From Aralia elata (Eukaryota; Streptophyta; Magnoliopsida; Apiales; Araliaceae), in the NCBI GenBank assembly GCA_034770075.1, contig CM068377.1:52942275-53006274 (forward strand): DNA of 64,000 nt. The letters are read 5' to 3'. The notes below the pieces were generated by a model. That model had not been told where the DNA came from, searched no databases, and was given only the letters and a program-made list of their open reading frames with translations. Numbering within the stretch: position 1 is the first letter of the stretch; every line of letters begins with the position of its first letter. The translations under genes and the position numbers were made by a program. Below, piece by piece: positions 34,700-45,444 of this stretch.

Positions 34700-36521
34700 T
34701 GAAAGTAGTATGCACACACGCCAATCATATTTGATATGATGTAGCATATACTTTGTAATCTTAATCATTTATTATTAAAAGAATTGATTTTCTTAAAAGG
34801 CATTTTATATTATCTACATGGTACTGTTATATTAAATGTGATAAACCCATAGTTTTGAGTAATGCTTTTAGAATCATGATGGTGATCATGCTAATGAGAT
34901 ATAAATTCAAGATAGCTCACAAACTAAAATCGTTCCTAATCGTTGGATTACTAAATAAGGGATTAGTGAATCCGGATAGATTAGTACATACGTTGCTTGC
35001 TATTAAGAAGAGGATGATTGATCTCATAATCATTTGTGTGGAGACACTAAAGCAAGTATGTAGGTACTTATTGGAGAATAAGTTCACTGAACGTGGCTCG
35101 CTAAGGAATACCTAATGGAGTTTTACTCGCCTGTCAATAGGAATTCCTATAGTGATAGTAGTACAAGTGATCCTTGGACTTGAGATCATCATAGTATCTT
35201 GTGTATGATGAGTTATACTTTGACATGTCCCTTAAGACCTTTAGGGTATTTAAAATGGTATGGTTGGGTATAATAACTTGTACATGGAGATAGGTGAATG
35301 ATCAACAAAGAATCTACCACGTTTAGTAAAAAATGTGAATGTCCTATGTGATTCGATAAATGACAACTCAGTAGTCCTTGGCCAAGGCAGGATGAAATTA
35401 GAAAGGAGTTTCTAATTTGCATTATTTAGAGTTGTACATTTGGGAATCGAAATACATATAATTAAATAAAATAAGACTTGACAGTAAATCCATGTCTTAT
35501 ATTTAATTGGGACATTGTATGGTAGAAGGATTGAATTGTACGATAACTATGCATTGAAAGGTTCTTTTGTGATTAATGTTGAAATCTATATTATCTGAAA
35601 AGTCGTTGATCGCTAAGGTGGCTTACCCTTATTGTAGAATAAATATTATTTTTTTAAATGAATTAAATAGTTTAATTTATTTATTTAAATAAGATTAGAA
35701 TTGTTCTAATTGATTTATTCACAACCGGTTTAATATGGAGAACCTAAAGGGTCACACCGCAAAAGAAAATTATTTATTTAAGAAGTAAATTACATAATTG
35801 TAATAATAAGTTAAGTGTATTTAATTTAATCTATGGAGATAGAATAAATTAAATAACTTAATATTTATTATTTAATATTTTGGAAATATTAAATATAAAT
35901 TAATAAGAGGTGTCTTATTATTATTATTACTATTACTATTATTTAATTCCTAATAGAGATTGGAAATTAATTAATAGAAGTACTCTCCCATAAATTCCTA
36001 ATTGGATTAGGAGCATAATTAATTAAAAGAGTTTAATTATAATAGAAACCCTAATCCTAAATAGTTTAGGGAAGGGTTATTCCTACATCTATAAATAAGA
36101 AGAGTCTTATCATAGATTAGGTTTACACACTCTTGCATGAAATTGTGGAGAGTACTTGTAATTTCTATAGAGATAGAAACTGGGATTTTGCCAACACCCA
36201 ACTTCTTGAATAACTATTCTTCCTTGGTGGATCACCTCTAGAGGCCAAACACTTGGGTGGCTAACGTTGATCAAGCAAAGGAATTTAGTCGGTGGAATTC
36301 AAGGAGAACGCGAAGGAATTGGAGGTGAACTTGTACCCGAGGAAGCACGGTTGTATGAGGGTATAATTTCTTAATCTCTATCTCTTTTGTTTATATCGTT
36401 AACTGAGCACATAGATTGTTAATGGTGATGGTTTGTATAAAATTTTAAAATCCGATTTTATCGCGCTTCCGCTTTATTTATTTAATTTGATTGCATGTTC
36501 GCGTCATATACAAACCTAACA
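34700..36521 (+). mobile_element. Copia element 1 3' LTR (1822 bp)
   Basis: Very similar to 27263-29084 and of exactly the same length; ends at AACCTAACA followed by the TSD gatta. The TATA box is at 36090-36097. Confidence 0.92.
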
Positions 36522-36849
36522 GATTAAACACAGTGCAATTATAAGGCGCGTTGTTTTATTAAATGGCTCGGGGCCGGCGTCATGGGTTGTTATGATGATT
36601 AAGCAAGTTATATAAAATTTTATATATATACCATTTGAGTAGAGGTTGAATTTATGTATTCATTTAATTATGATTTGTATCTTTACAAATAACTTGTAAA
36701 GGTAAGAGATGGTTACAAATTCTGGGACCGGAAGAAATTTTATTAACTAAATTCTAATATCTATCTGGATATTTATTGTATGAATATGGAGATTAAAGAT
36801 GAATCATAATTTAGATTCAATGTATGTAAGTTAATTGTGTAAACCTTTG
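36522..36849 (+). mobile_element. LARD 3' LTR, right part, truncated
   Basis: It continues the LARD LTR (taaacacagtgcaattataa, as at 8295) and stops after ttaattgtgtaaacctttgtg, where the other LTR goes on for about 165 bp more. Beyond is minus-strand gag sequence. Confidence 0.85.
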
Positions 36850-37506
36850 TGGTGCATGATTCATTCTAGTTCCATATTATTGTGAGTTTGCGGCCATGGT
36901 GGCAATCAAATTCTTTGCAGCCTCTAGAGTCTTGTCAACCAATGCTCCTTCGCTAGTAGCATCAATCATACTTCTGTCCATTGGTACCAATCCTTTATAA
37001 AAATACTAGATCAGGTGTTGGTCATCTATCTGGTGAGGTGGGTAGCTAGAGCAAATCTTCTTGAATCTTTCCCAATATTCGTAGAGTGTCTCTCCACTGA
37101 ATTATCTAATTGCACAAATCTCTTTCCTTATATTGGTTACTCTTGAAGCAGGAAAATACTTCTCTAAGAATAGCTTCTTCATGTCATTCTATGATTGGAT
37201 TGTACCTGGTGATAAGTAATACAACCAATCTTTTGCCAAATCTGCCACTGAGAAAGGAAAGGCTCTAAGCTTGATTTGCTCCTTAGTTATTCCATATGGC
37301 TTCATGGTGGAACACACCACATGAAATTCTTTCAGATGTTTATATGGGTCCTCACTTGTAAGACCATAAAAAGTAGGTAACAAATGGATTAGTCCAGATT
37401 TAAGTTCAAATGTAGTGTCTAAAGTAGGATATTCAATACATAGAGGTTGCCAATTTAAATTAGGAGTTGTCAACTCCTTTAGAGTCCTATTATTATTTTG
37501 AATAGC
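36850..37506 (-). pseudogene. Gypsy gag remnant (Tat/Athila side)
   Basis: Read on the minus strand, the frame includes RTLKELTTPNLNWQPLCIEY, TSEDPYKHLKEFHVVCSTMK, KDWLYYLSPGTIQS, then after a stop KKLFLEKYFPASRVTNIRKE and ETLYEYWERFKKICSSYPPH and MDRSMIDATSEGALVDKTLE. This is the capsid domain of a non-chromovirus Gypsy. It has several in-frame stops. The C-terminal zinc knuckles are missing, cut by the LARD junction at 36849. Upstream it ends at an LTR fragment at 37507. It may be the other half of the element whose protease remnant is at 1101-1374. Confidence 0.8.
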
Positions 37507-37915
37507 CGTGACACTCCCAAATTCTCTACACTCCCTGTAGCAGATTTAGTCCTCACATTAAACTGATCAACTATAAATATTCCATAATATATAATTTCTA
37601 TCTATCCAAGGTTTACAGTATCCCATAACAGATAGTAGTTCTCGTCAGAACATTAACTATGTTTGGATACCCTCACTTGGATGTATAGATTCATATCTTA
37701 TGGATATCTCTTTCTTATCGATAGTTCCTATCTATCTGACATTCACAGTATTAATGATAAGATTATTTTTGGAACCGAGGGGCGCATTCCGGTAAAGATA
37801 ACACCTTATCGGTGCTCATTAAGTGTAACCTCAATGCTTACAGAACTCCCAATATCATTTAAATACCCTTATTCAGATGTATAGTTGATATGGATACTAT
37901 ACTAAATCAAATGCT
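37507..37915 (-). mobile_element. Reverse LTR fragment, 3' end of the 40826-44787 family
   Basis: The minus strand ends in GAATTTGGGAGTGTCACG and matches 44390-44787, including the 'ataagatatgaatctatacatccaa' region (20-base core shared at 44597). Homology fades near 37915. The terminal CA is CG here. It forms an inverted repeat of about 400 bp with the right end of the solo LTR 7 kb away. Sequence 37916-37949 is unassigned. Confidence 0.65.
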
Positions 37916-38166
37916 ACTTTTTAACTTCTCTAAGAATGTAAATATAATGCAATCGATGTATTAGTCTATCGCTACTCAAAGTGTGCAACGCCCAAGAGGT
38001 GATCCACCAAGAGAAATTGACTGAAGATGTGATTTTAGATTCTATTAGATCTTGGGTGACTAACCCTAATTCTCTCTATTCTAACACCTTAGGATTTTGA
38101 GAATACTTGCAAGAGAGATGCAAGTTGAAATAGATGCATTAGTCTATCCCACAATAAGACTCCTCT

Positions 38167-38174
38167 TATTTATA
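38167..38174 (-). promoter_or_regulatory. TATA box of the reverse Copia LTR
   Basis: TATAAATA on the minus strand (plus tatttata), at the same place in the LTR as in the other copies. Confidence 0.6.
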
Positions 38175-38236
38175 GACTAACCTTTTTCCTAAACCTTTTA
38201 GAAATTAGAGTTTTATTTAATACCCAATCTAATTAG

Positions 38237-38237
<1 letters not shown>

Positions 38238-38276
<39 letters not shown>
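38238..38276. repeat. (AAT)n microsatellite
   Basis: About thirteen trinucleotide repeats at a point where the other Copia LTRs have only three or four (for example 28488-28500). Confidence 0.9.
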
Positions 38277-39574
38277 CCTCTTATTTATTTATAATCTAGT
38301 ATTTCTCCAAATAATATATTATTATTATTTAGTCAATTTAATAATAATAATAACAATAATAATAATAAGATGACTACTCTTATTAATTTATAATTTTAGT
38401 ATTTCTCTAAATACTTAATTATAAATATTAAGCTATTTAATTTATTCCACTAATAAATTAAATACACTTAATTTATTATCATTAAGCCAATCACTTCTAA
38501 AATTATATTTGTCCCAAGCCAGTAAGTAGAATAAATAAATTAGAATCATTCTAATATTATTTATAATGAATTAATCTCCTTTAATTCAAATATAAATAAA
38601 TAATATTTATTCTACATCATGAGTGACACCTTATAAATAATGTATCATGAGTATCCGGATAATATGAATTCAATGTCTAGTCATAAAGGATTATCACAAA
38701 GAATACAAAGAACATTTTCTGTGAATAGTTACCGTACAATTCAATCCTTATATCATACAATGTCCCGATTAAATATAAGACATAGAATTACCGACAAGTC
38801 TTATTTATTTAACCATATATATTTCGATTCTAAAATGTACAACTCTGATTAATGTAAATTAGAAACTCTTTTCTAATTTTCATTCTACCTTAGCCAAGGA
38901 TTTTTGAGTTGTCACTTATCGAATCGCATAAGACATTCTCTCCATTTACAGGAACTGGTAGATCCTTTGTTGATCATTCACCTACCTCTATATACACTTT
39001 ATTATACCCGAATATACTCTATAACATACTCTAAAGTATTATGAAATATGACAAAGTATAATTCAGAATACACAAGGTACTATGATGATCTCAAGTCTAG
39101 GGATTACTTGTACAACTATCACTATAGAAACTTCCATTGTCAGGCAAGTAAAACTCCATTAGGGTTCCTTTAAGAGAATCACGTTTAGTGAACTTATTCT
39201 TTAATAAGCACCTACATACTTGCTTTAGTGTCTCCACACAAATGATTATGAGATCAATCATCCTCTTTAACAAAGCAAGCATAGTATATACCAATCTATC
39301 CGGAATCAGTAACTCCACATTAGTGATCCAACGATTGGGAATATTTTAATTTTTGCGGTATCTTGAATTTAGATTACATTAGCATGATTATTATCATGAT
39401 TCTAAAAGCATTGCTCCAAAACTATGGGTTTATCACATTTATTTGATTCAACTAATTAAACATGGATAAAGAATGTCTTTTATTAAATGAATTTTTTTAT
39501 TAATAAATGAACAAGATTACAAAATAAATACCCATCACATCAAATATGAGTGGCTTGAGGGCATACTGCTTTCA

Positions 39575-39644
39575 AACCGACCACCCTGGTGACTAAAAAA
39601 AATGATGCTGATATGAATCTAAGGCTTGTTGGGCTAAAGGGTGC

Positions 39645-39733
<89 letters not shown>

Positions 39734-40189
39734 CGGTCCACCTGATTGAACTGGTATAAACACCAATAAGTACTAACAGCTCAATTTATAGCATAAGGTG
39801 TTTGGGCTCATACTGTTGTGCTGCCACTTATAATACTCCCACTAAAATTATTCCAAGTACACAATTATTGCAATCACATTTAATATCAGTCATCTATTGC
39901 TTAAATGAATCTACTTTTGTAATTTAAATTAAACCTTCCACTAATGCATCATGAATCATTATGCCATACAAGCCTCATTCTCCCAAGCTTAGTTAATTCA
40001 TAGCTTAAGCTTGTCGCACATTAAAATTCATTTATAATGCTTTTCTTCGGATATCATGCATGATGCAACTTCATTGCATTGACTAACTTCATAATCACAT
40101 CATACACATAATTGCGCATAAACATATTCATAAAGAAAATATTCCTCACTTTTATTAATAATAATTCTTTTAAAAGTCATGGATATTAC
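39575..40189. other. Unassigned non-coding stretch
   Basis: There is no convincing frame or match to the other elements in the window. It carries the compound microsatellite at 39643-39731. The segment 39732-40189 is ordinary AT-rich sequence in which I see nothing else. Confidence 0.5.
39643..39731. repeat. Compound (TG)n(TA)n microsatellite
   Basis: About nine TG units pass into about thirty-five TA units without interruption. Confidence 0.95.
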
Positions 40190-40825
40190 AGCTAGGCCGC
40201 ACCCGAACCCAAAGAATGGTTCTCTAGAGGTTCAGTGCAGCAACGCCGTTTCTAAAGGTAAATCAGATGCGACCGCGCCGGTCCCTAGAGTTTGAAAAAA
40301 AATTATTTTATTTTATCTTTCATATTAAGATAAAAGGTTTATTTTAATTAAAAATTAGATTAAAATAAAAGTTTTATTTTAACTTGGAATTGGATTCCAC
40401 GTTAACTAAGAATAAATGAGTTTATTCTGTTATGGAATATGATTTCATGTTTCCTAAAATAAAGGAGTTTATTTTGATATGGAAAAGAATTTCACATATT
40501 TTATTTTTCTAGCAATTTAAAGTTAAAATAAAAGAGTTTATTTAGAACTTAAAATTGGATTCCATGTTAATTAAAATAAAGGAGTTTATTTTGATTTGGA
40601 ATTTGATTAAAAATAAATGAGTATATTATTTTTCAAAATTGAATAAAGTAAAATAAACGAGTTTATTTTGATTTAGAATCGGATTAAAATAAAAGAGTTT
40701 ATTTTAATTCAAAATTAGATTTCATAGTAACTAATATTGCCCATTAAATAATATCAATATATATATATATATATATATATATTGAATGGTTTTAATTTCA
40801 TGACATGAATATTATTTATTGATAC
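40190..40825 (+). mobile_element. Copia 5' leader fragment (copy 3), left part
   Basis: Matches the leaders of Copia 1 and 2: palindrome-cassette remnants at 40194-40282 (aggccgcaccc, tgcagcaacgccg, tgcgaccgcgccgg), then expanded tandem 'ttaaaataaaagagtttatttt' repeats to 40720, then 'catgacatgaatattatttattgatac'. The primer site, LTR and gag are missing. It continues at 44793 after the solo LTR. Confidence 0.75.
40330..40720 (+). repeat. Expanded AAAATAAA-GAGTTTATTTT repeat in Copia leader copy 3
   Basis: About eight or nine imperfect units of 35-55 bp end in agtttattttgattt. Copies 1 and 2 have only two or three units at the same place (29340-29520, 48040-48180), so the array has grown here. 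Confidence 0.7.
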
Positions 40826-41709
40826 TGTAATATTCTGAATCCTAATAAGATTTGTATATGTAAATTATATGTTTTTTAAATGAAATTTCTTGTTCCGACT
40901 TTGTGTTATGTGATAATATATTTTATTAAAGAATTAGGTCAAATAAAAATATTTTCGAAGCTGCTTAGTCGTGCTTACACGGACTAAATAATTTGTCGTG
41001 CTTCCGACGATTTCATCGAGAAGTGTCTCGGCAAATTATTTTTGTAAGCTGCTGTGTCGTTCTTGGAAATGACGAAGTAATTTGACGTGCTTTGGAGTTA
41101 ATATAATATTATATTAACTGATAAAAATCTAAAATAAATTAAGTAGGGTTTAAAATGATAAACTGAATTAGAAACCCTAATTTAGAAAACCCTAATTGAT
41201 AAAAGTTATTCGAATTGGCTAATCGAAACCCTAATTACTACACAAAAATCTTGATTGATATAATTATATTCGAAGTAATGAATCATAATATTAATTATGA
41301 ATCAATGAACTTATATTAAAACCCTAATTGAAGATTTAAACCCTAATTTATGTTAGGAAACCCTAAACTCTAATTATAAAACCCTAATCCTAATTAGGTT
41401 ATCTAAATGCTAATTTATAAAATGTAAAACCTTAATTATGATATATAACTTTAATTAAGGTATTACTAAACTTAATTAAACGTCCTAAACATGATTAGCA
41501 AGAATCTAATTTAAATTAGTAAGGAAATAAATCAAAAATAAAAGTTAAACCAATCAAAATAGGATAAGAACACAAAGGATCAAATATTTTCTAATCTCCA
41601 GTACAAGTAGGTCATTTAGATCAGATTGGAGTAGCACAAGTATCAAGGCTAGATATTTTTAGAGGGCAAAATTGGATAAAAAGATAAAGAAACCCTAATT
41701 TGAAGTTCC

Positions 41710-41717
41710 TATAAATA
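41710..41717 (+). promoter_or_regulatory. TATA box of solo LTR
   Basis: TATAAATA in cctataaatagaac, about 880 bp into the LTR. Confidence 0.65.
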
Positions 41718-42719
41718 GAACATCATTCTGATCATTCAAGCTACGAAATTTTGAAACCTAAACACTTATATTACCAGCCATAATAAGCCTTAGTAGTTGC
41801 AAGAACATCATCAAAGAGATCAGATCAAAAGAAGCTCAGAAAGGTGCAAAAACCCTAATTTTATACTAGATCTTTAAAGCATTGTTAGATGTTATGTTTA
41901 AATGTTTAAGGATATTGTAATAACATGTTATTTAGTGATCTGGGTTGGTTAAACAAGGATCCATAACATTTAAATGGTCAAAATTGATGAAAAACATGAA
42001 CTGACTTTGGCAGCCCAGAATGGTCTGAGAGGCTATTTTGTCAGACATTTTGATCGGCTTAAATTGGTCGTTTGATCTGTTTTAAAGCATGAATTAGTAG
42101 TATGCCATGTTAGCTATAATGTCCAATTGGTAGAATGGTTAAATTATGTCTAGGATGGAATATATTAGTGGTCAAAACCCATTGACTGCTCACGGATGGC
42201 TGATTCTGGGTAACCCAGAAAATTCTAAGTACTTCTGACAGCCGTCTGACAAGCTTTGACCGACTTCAATCTTGCTTATATGATGTTTGTAAATGTTATT
42301 TCTTGGATTGAACTTGTTCTATGCCATGTATACTACAACTTAAATCATTAAATCACATAAACAATAACGACTATTCAAGTTATTAACGGTCAAACATGGT
42401 TGACCGACATGACCGGGATGTTTCTGGGCAACCCAGAAACATGAACAACAGCATGAACATGCTATTTTGACCATGATTTATCTAGCATCATATGATGTTG
42501 TATAAGCTAAGTTAATAAATGTCGTTATACTCTATCATATTGGCTACAACAAGAAACAAAAATCAAACACAAACGTAATACCAACAGGATTTAATTTGAG
42601 GTCAAAGGTCCCTGTTTGACCATGATCAACTTTTCTTCATGAAGAACACCTTTAGCGACACTCTCCTTCCCAAAACCCAAAAAACTAAAAACCTATGCAG
42701 TCCGTCGCTAAAGCCCTTT

Positions 42720-43450
42720 TTGTGACGGTTTTAAATAAAAATTAATAAAAATAATTATATAAATTATATAAAATAATAAATAAATATTAATAATTCATAA
42801 TAATTAGTATTAAATACTAAAAATTTATTTTTTATTATAATTAATAATTTTTAATATTTTGATAATTAATTATTTAATTTAATTAAATATTAAATTAAAT
42901 ATTATCTATATTAAATAAATGATTTAAAAATGATATTAATGTATTTAAAATATTTAAATGATAATTAATTCATTTAAAAATATTACCAACTTTATAAAAT
43001 TATTTTAAATAATAAATAAATTATTTAAAATAAAATACTAAATATTTAATAATATTACAAATGATAATTAAATTATTTAAATATTAAACTAAGTTTTAAA
43101 AATTATTATAAATAATAATTACATCATTTAAATGATAAAATAAATTCTAAAAATATTATTAATGATAAAATAAATCATTTAAATAATATTTTATCTTTCT
43201 AAAAATATTATAAATGATAAATAAATTATTTAAATAATATTTTAGGTATCTAAAAATATTCTAAGTGACAAATAAATCATTTGAATAACATATTAAATGT
43301 TTTAAAAATATTCTAAATGATAATTAAATCATTTAAAATATTCTTAAGCTTGCAAAATTATTTAAAAATATTACCAAGCTTGTAAAAATTATTTAAAAAT
43401 AATATTAAGCTTATAAAAATGTTATAAATTATAATTAAATTATCTAGACT
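42720..43450. repeat. Near-pure A/T tract inside solo LTR
   Basis: About 730 bp with very few G or C, made of degenerate 'aaatgataattaaatcatttaaaaatatt' units. Short dyads such as atttaaat recur. Confidence 0.75.
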
Positions 43451-44792
43451 AATATTTAAGCTTCCAAATGAAGTTTTATTGATAAACCTATGTGTTTAGC
43501 TATCTAATGACGCGACCGAGATACCGAATCGATGTCGAACCTTCGTAAAACTTGTCTAGTTTAATTAGATAAGTATTATTATAGATTTTAATGTTTATTA
43601 TTGATATGAATAGACATAAATAGACTGCCCAACGTTGATAAACAGCGTAAACTTAACGTGCTATGCACAGGCAAGTCTTCTAACCTTGTTACATTTAAGC
43701 AAGTCTATTACATCTTGCTATCAATTATTGTGAAGTTATTGCTTCTTGTTCAGCATAACTTAAGAAATGAATCATTATTCATATATTGTTTAGTCGAGCG
43801 TAAATTGTTGTGTCAAACTAAATTATTTTGGTACGCCATCTTATACTGAGAAATGGAACACCTTGATGTAAGGTGAACTAAAACACCTTAATATAATGTG
43901 CCGATAAATGTTGATTATATATCGACATAAAATTGTAGGATGATATGCATACTCCTAGGATATTGGTTAGGCTGATCCCCTATCAGATATCCGAAATCAA
44001 GCAGTTCTAAGTCATTGAAGACTGATAGAACTAATTGAAATATATGGTTCATGTACAGAACCCTCAGTTATACATCTTTGACATCTTTCAACTCAAACAC
44101 ATTGTGTTTACGTTTTCAAATAAACTTGCTGAGCATTTGTAGCTCATTCTTGCATACAACTTTCTTTGCAGTTTTAGATGGTAATTCTGGAACTACAGAG
44201 ACGAGCAAAAGGAAACGACCGTGTTAATTAGTTTTACTTTATTTAAGTCTTTTAAAGGCTTTGTTGTAATAACTTAGTAGTGAGAACGATGTAACTGAAC
44301 TTAATGATATAACATATATTATCATCCTTTATGATATCGAATACGTTATACTCTGGTCTTTAAATTATTTAGAATAGTTATACTAAGTTAGTACAATATC
44401 TATATAAATTATACATCTAAATGAGGGTATTTGAATGATATTGAGAGTTCTATAAGCTCTAGGGTTACACTTAATGAGCGTCGGTAAGGTGCCATCTTTA
44501 CTGGAATGCGCCCCCTCAGTTCTAGGGACAATCTTATCATTAATACTGTGAATGTCAAATAGATAGGAACTATTGATATGAAAGAGATATCCACAAGATA
44601 TGAATCTATACATCCAAGTGAGGGTATCCAAACACAAATAACGTTCTGACGAGAACTATTGTCTGTTATGGGATACTGTGAATCTTGGATAGATAGAAGT
44701 TATATATTATGAAATATTTATAGTTAAATAATATCACGTGAGCACCAAATATGCTACAGGAGGTGTAGAGAATTTGGGGGCGTCACAGATAC

Positions 44793-44951
44793 ATATGTTG
44801 ATATGTATGATAATAAATGAGATTGATTATACAATATTGACTAATATGTGATTGAATTTATTTAATGAGGATGCTTGAGTGAATGAGTTTTATAAATAGG
44901 GTCTGCGTACCTCGTCTTTTCTACTTTTTTCTGATGTAAATTCTATCTCCC
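44793..44951 (+). mobile_element. Copia 5' leader fragment (copy 3), right part
   Basis: Continues 40825: 'atatgttgatatgtatgataataaat' and 'ggtctgcgtacctcgtcttttcta', as at 29599-29760. It ends at 'ctccctcctatg' and switches to a Gypsy pol tail without any element terminus, indicating illegitimate recombination. Confidence 0.75.
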
Positions 44952-45444
44952 TCCTATGTTGATGAGGACATCCCAAGCTTGGACAAGGATGAGAGCTATG
45001 GAGTGGATCCGGTGCAAGTTCCAGTAGGTCCTTGACGAGGGCTCGAGCTAAATGCTTAAGGAGGGACCTAACGGACTTGTTCAAGAAGCTTGGAATGGTA
45101 AATGAGCGAGTTTCAAGACATTAGAGTTGGATTCCAAGTTTTTGAACGTAATACAAGTGGTTTTGCTAAGCCAAGAAGGAAGAGTTAGCCAAGGAGTGCA
45201 CCCGACACGCCCTACGCTGGACCTGCAGAGTTGTTGATGCTCCAACGTACCCCGCGCCAGAGCATGTGCTTTCCTAGTGGGCCCGTGACACGGAATCTGA
45301 AGAACGCATTTTTCAAGATTTTATCAGATTTTTTCCTTATTTTTAGGGATTTATCATATCTATCATAATTCTAAAATGACTAGGATGCGTGTTAGATGGA
45401 AATTACTTTCTAATTAGTTATTTACTAGTATTTCAAGTCCTTTA
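44952..45444 (+). pseudogene. Gypsy pol C-terminal tail and 3' flank, copy A
   Basis: Homologous to 55878-56131. The frame shows DEDIPSLDKDESYGVDPVQV, then a shifted version of the VTRARAKC motif seen in copy B. After 'gcttaaggaggga' it carries about 250 bp (45060-45310) that copy B lacks, including the GC-rich stretch 45202-45290. Both copies then share 'aacgcatttttcaagattttatca'. It is cut at 45445 by an LTR start. Confidence 0.75.

Larger units (their letters stand above)
27263..36521 (+). mobile_element. Complete Ty1/Copia element 1, coding-defective
   Basis: Flanked by TSD gatta (27258-27262 and 36522-36526). LTRs are 27263-29084 and 34700-36521, both exactly 1822 bp with TGAA...AACA ends. 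It has a Met-type primer site, a long 5' leader (29099-30756), gag, protease, integrase, RT and RNase H in the Copia order (integrase before RT), and a polypurine tract. Multiple stops and frameshifts remove coding capacity. It is inserted in the LARD 3' LTR. The long LTRs and leader suggest the Angela/Tork side of Copia, but this is a guess. Confidence 0.92.
1375..36849 (+). mobile_element. Non-autonomous LTR retrotransposon (LARD-like), interrupted by three insertions
   Basis: Long direct repeats start at 1375 (TGTGACGACCC) and 23110 (TGCAACGACCC). The first ends at 8790 (GGCGTTTACA), followed at once by an initiator-Met primer site; the second is preceded by a polypurine tract. Without insertions each LTR is about 4.65 kb and the internal domain only about 2.2 kb, with no recognisable gag or pol. 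Large LTRs with a short non-coding interior are the hallmark of LARDs. Later insertions are a solo LTR (2030-4780), a Tekay element (10720-22816) and a Copia element (27263-36521). The last 150 bp or so of the 3' LTR are missing at 36849, so the downstream TSD is lost; the upstream flank is tacat. Confidence 0.8.
37950..39574 (-). mobile_element. Reverse Copia LTR, divergent relative of Copia 1/2
   Basis: The minus strand begins TGAAAGCAGTATGCCCTCAA (right end, 39574) and follows the Copia 1 LTR through the 'gtggagacactaaagcaag' segment, the TATA box (38167-38174) and 'ggtggatcacctct' near 37990. The last 300 bp or so expected at its 3' end are absent at the left. It contains an expanded ATA repeat at 38238-38276. 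No coding region accompanies it. Confidence 0.7.
40826..44787 (+). mobile_element. Solo LTR (3962 bp) with perfect TSD
   Basis: It starts TGTAATATTCTGAATCC and ends AATTTGGGGGCGTCACA, flanked by gatac on both sides (40821-40825 and 44788-44792). Removing it rejoins the Copia leader. A TATA box is at 41710-41717, aaaccctaat repeats at 41160-41400 and an almost pure A/T tract at 42720-43450. There is no primer site, gag or pol. Its termini resemble the Tekay-type LTRs, so it is probably Gypsy. Fragments of the same family are at 1-1100 and 37507-37915. Confidence 0.9.

Noticed and set aside
37663..37884. Conserved small protein in 37507-37915 and 44383-44637
   Set aside because: The two are inverted copies of one LTR end and the frames diverge in length and sequence; LTR homology explains the similarity.
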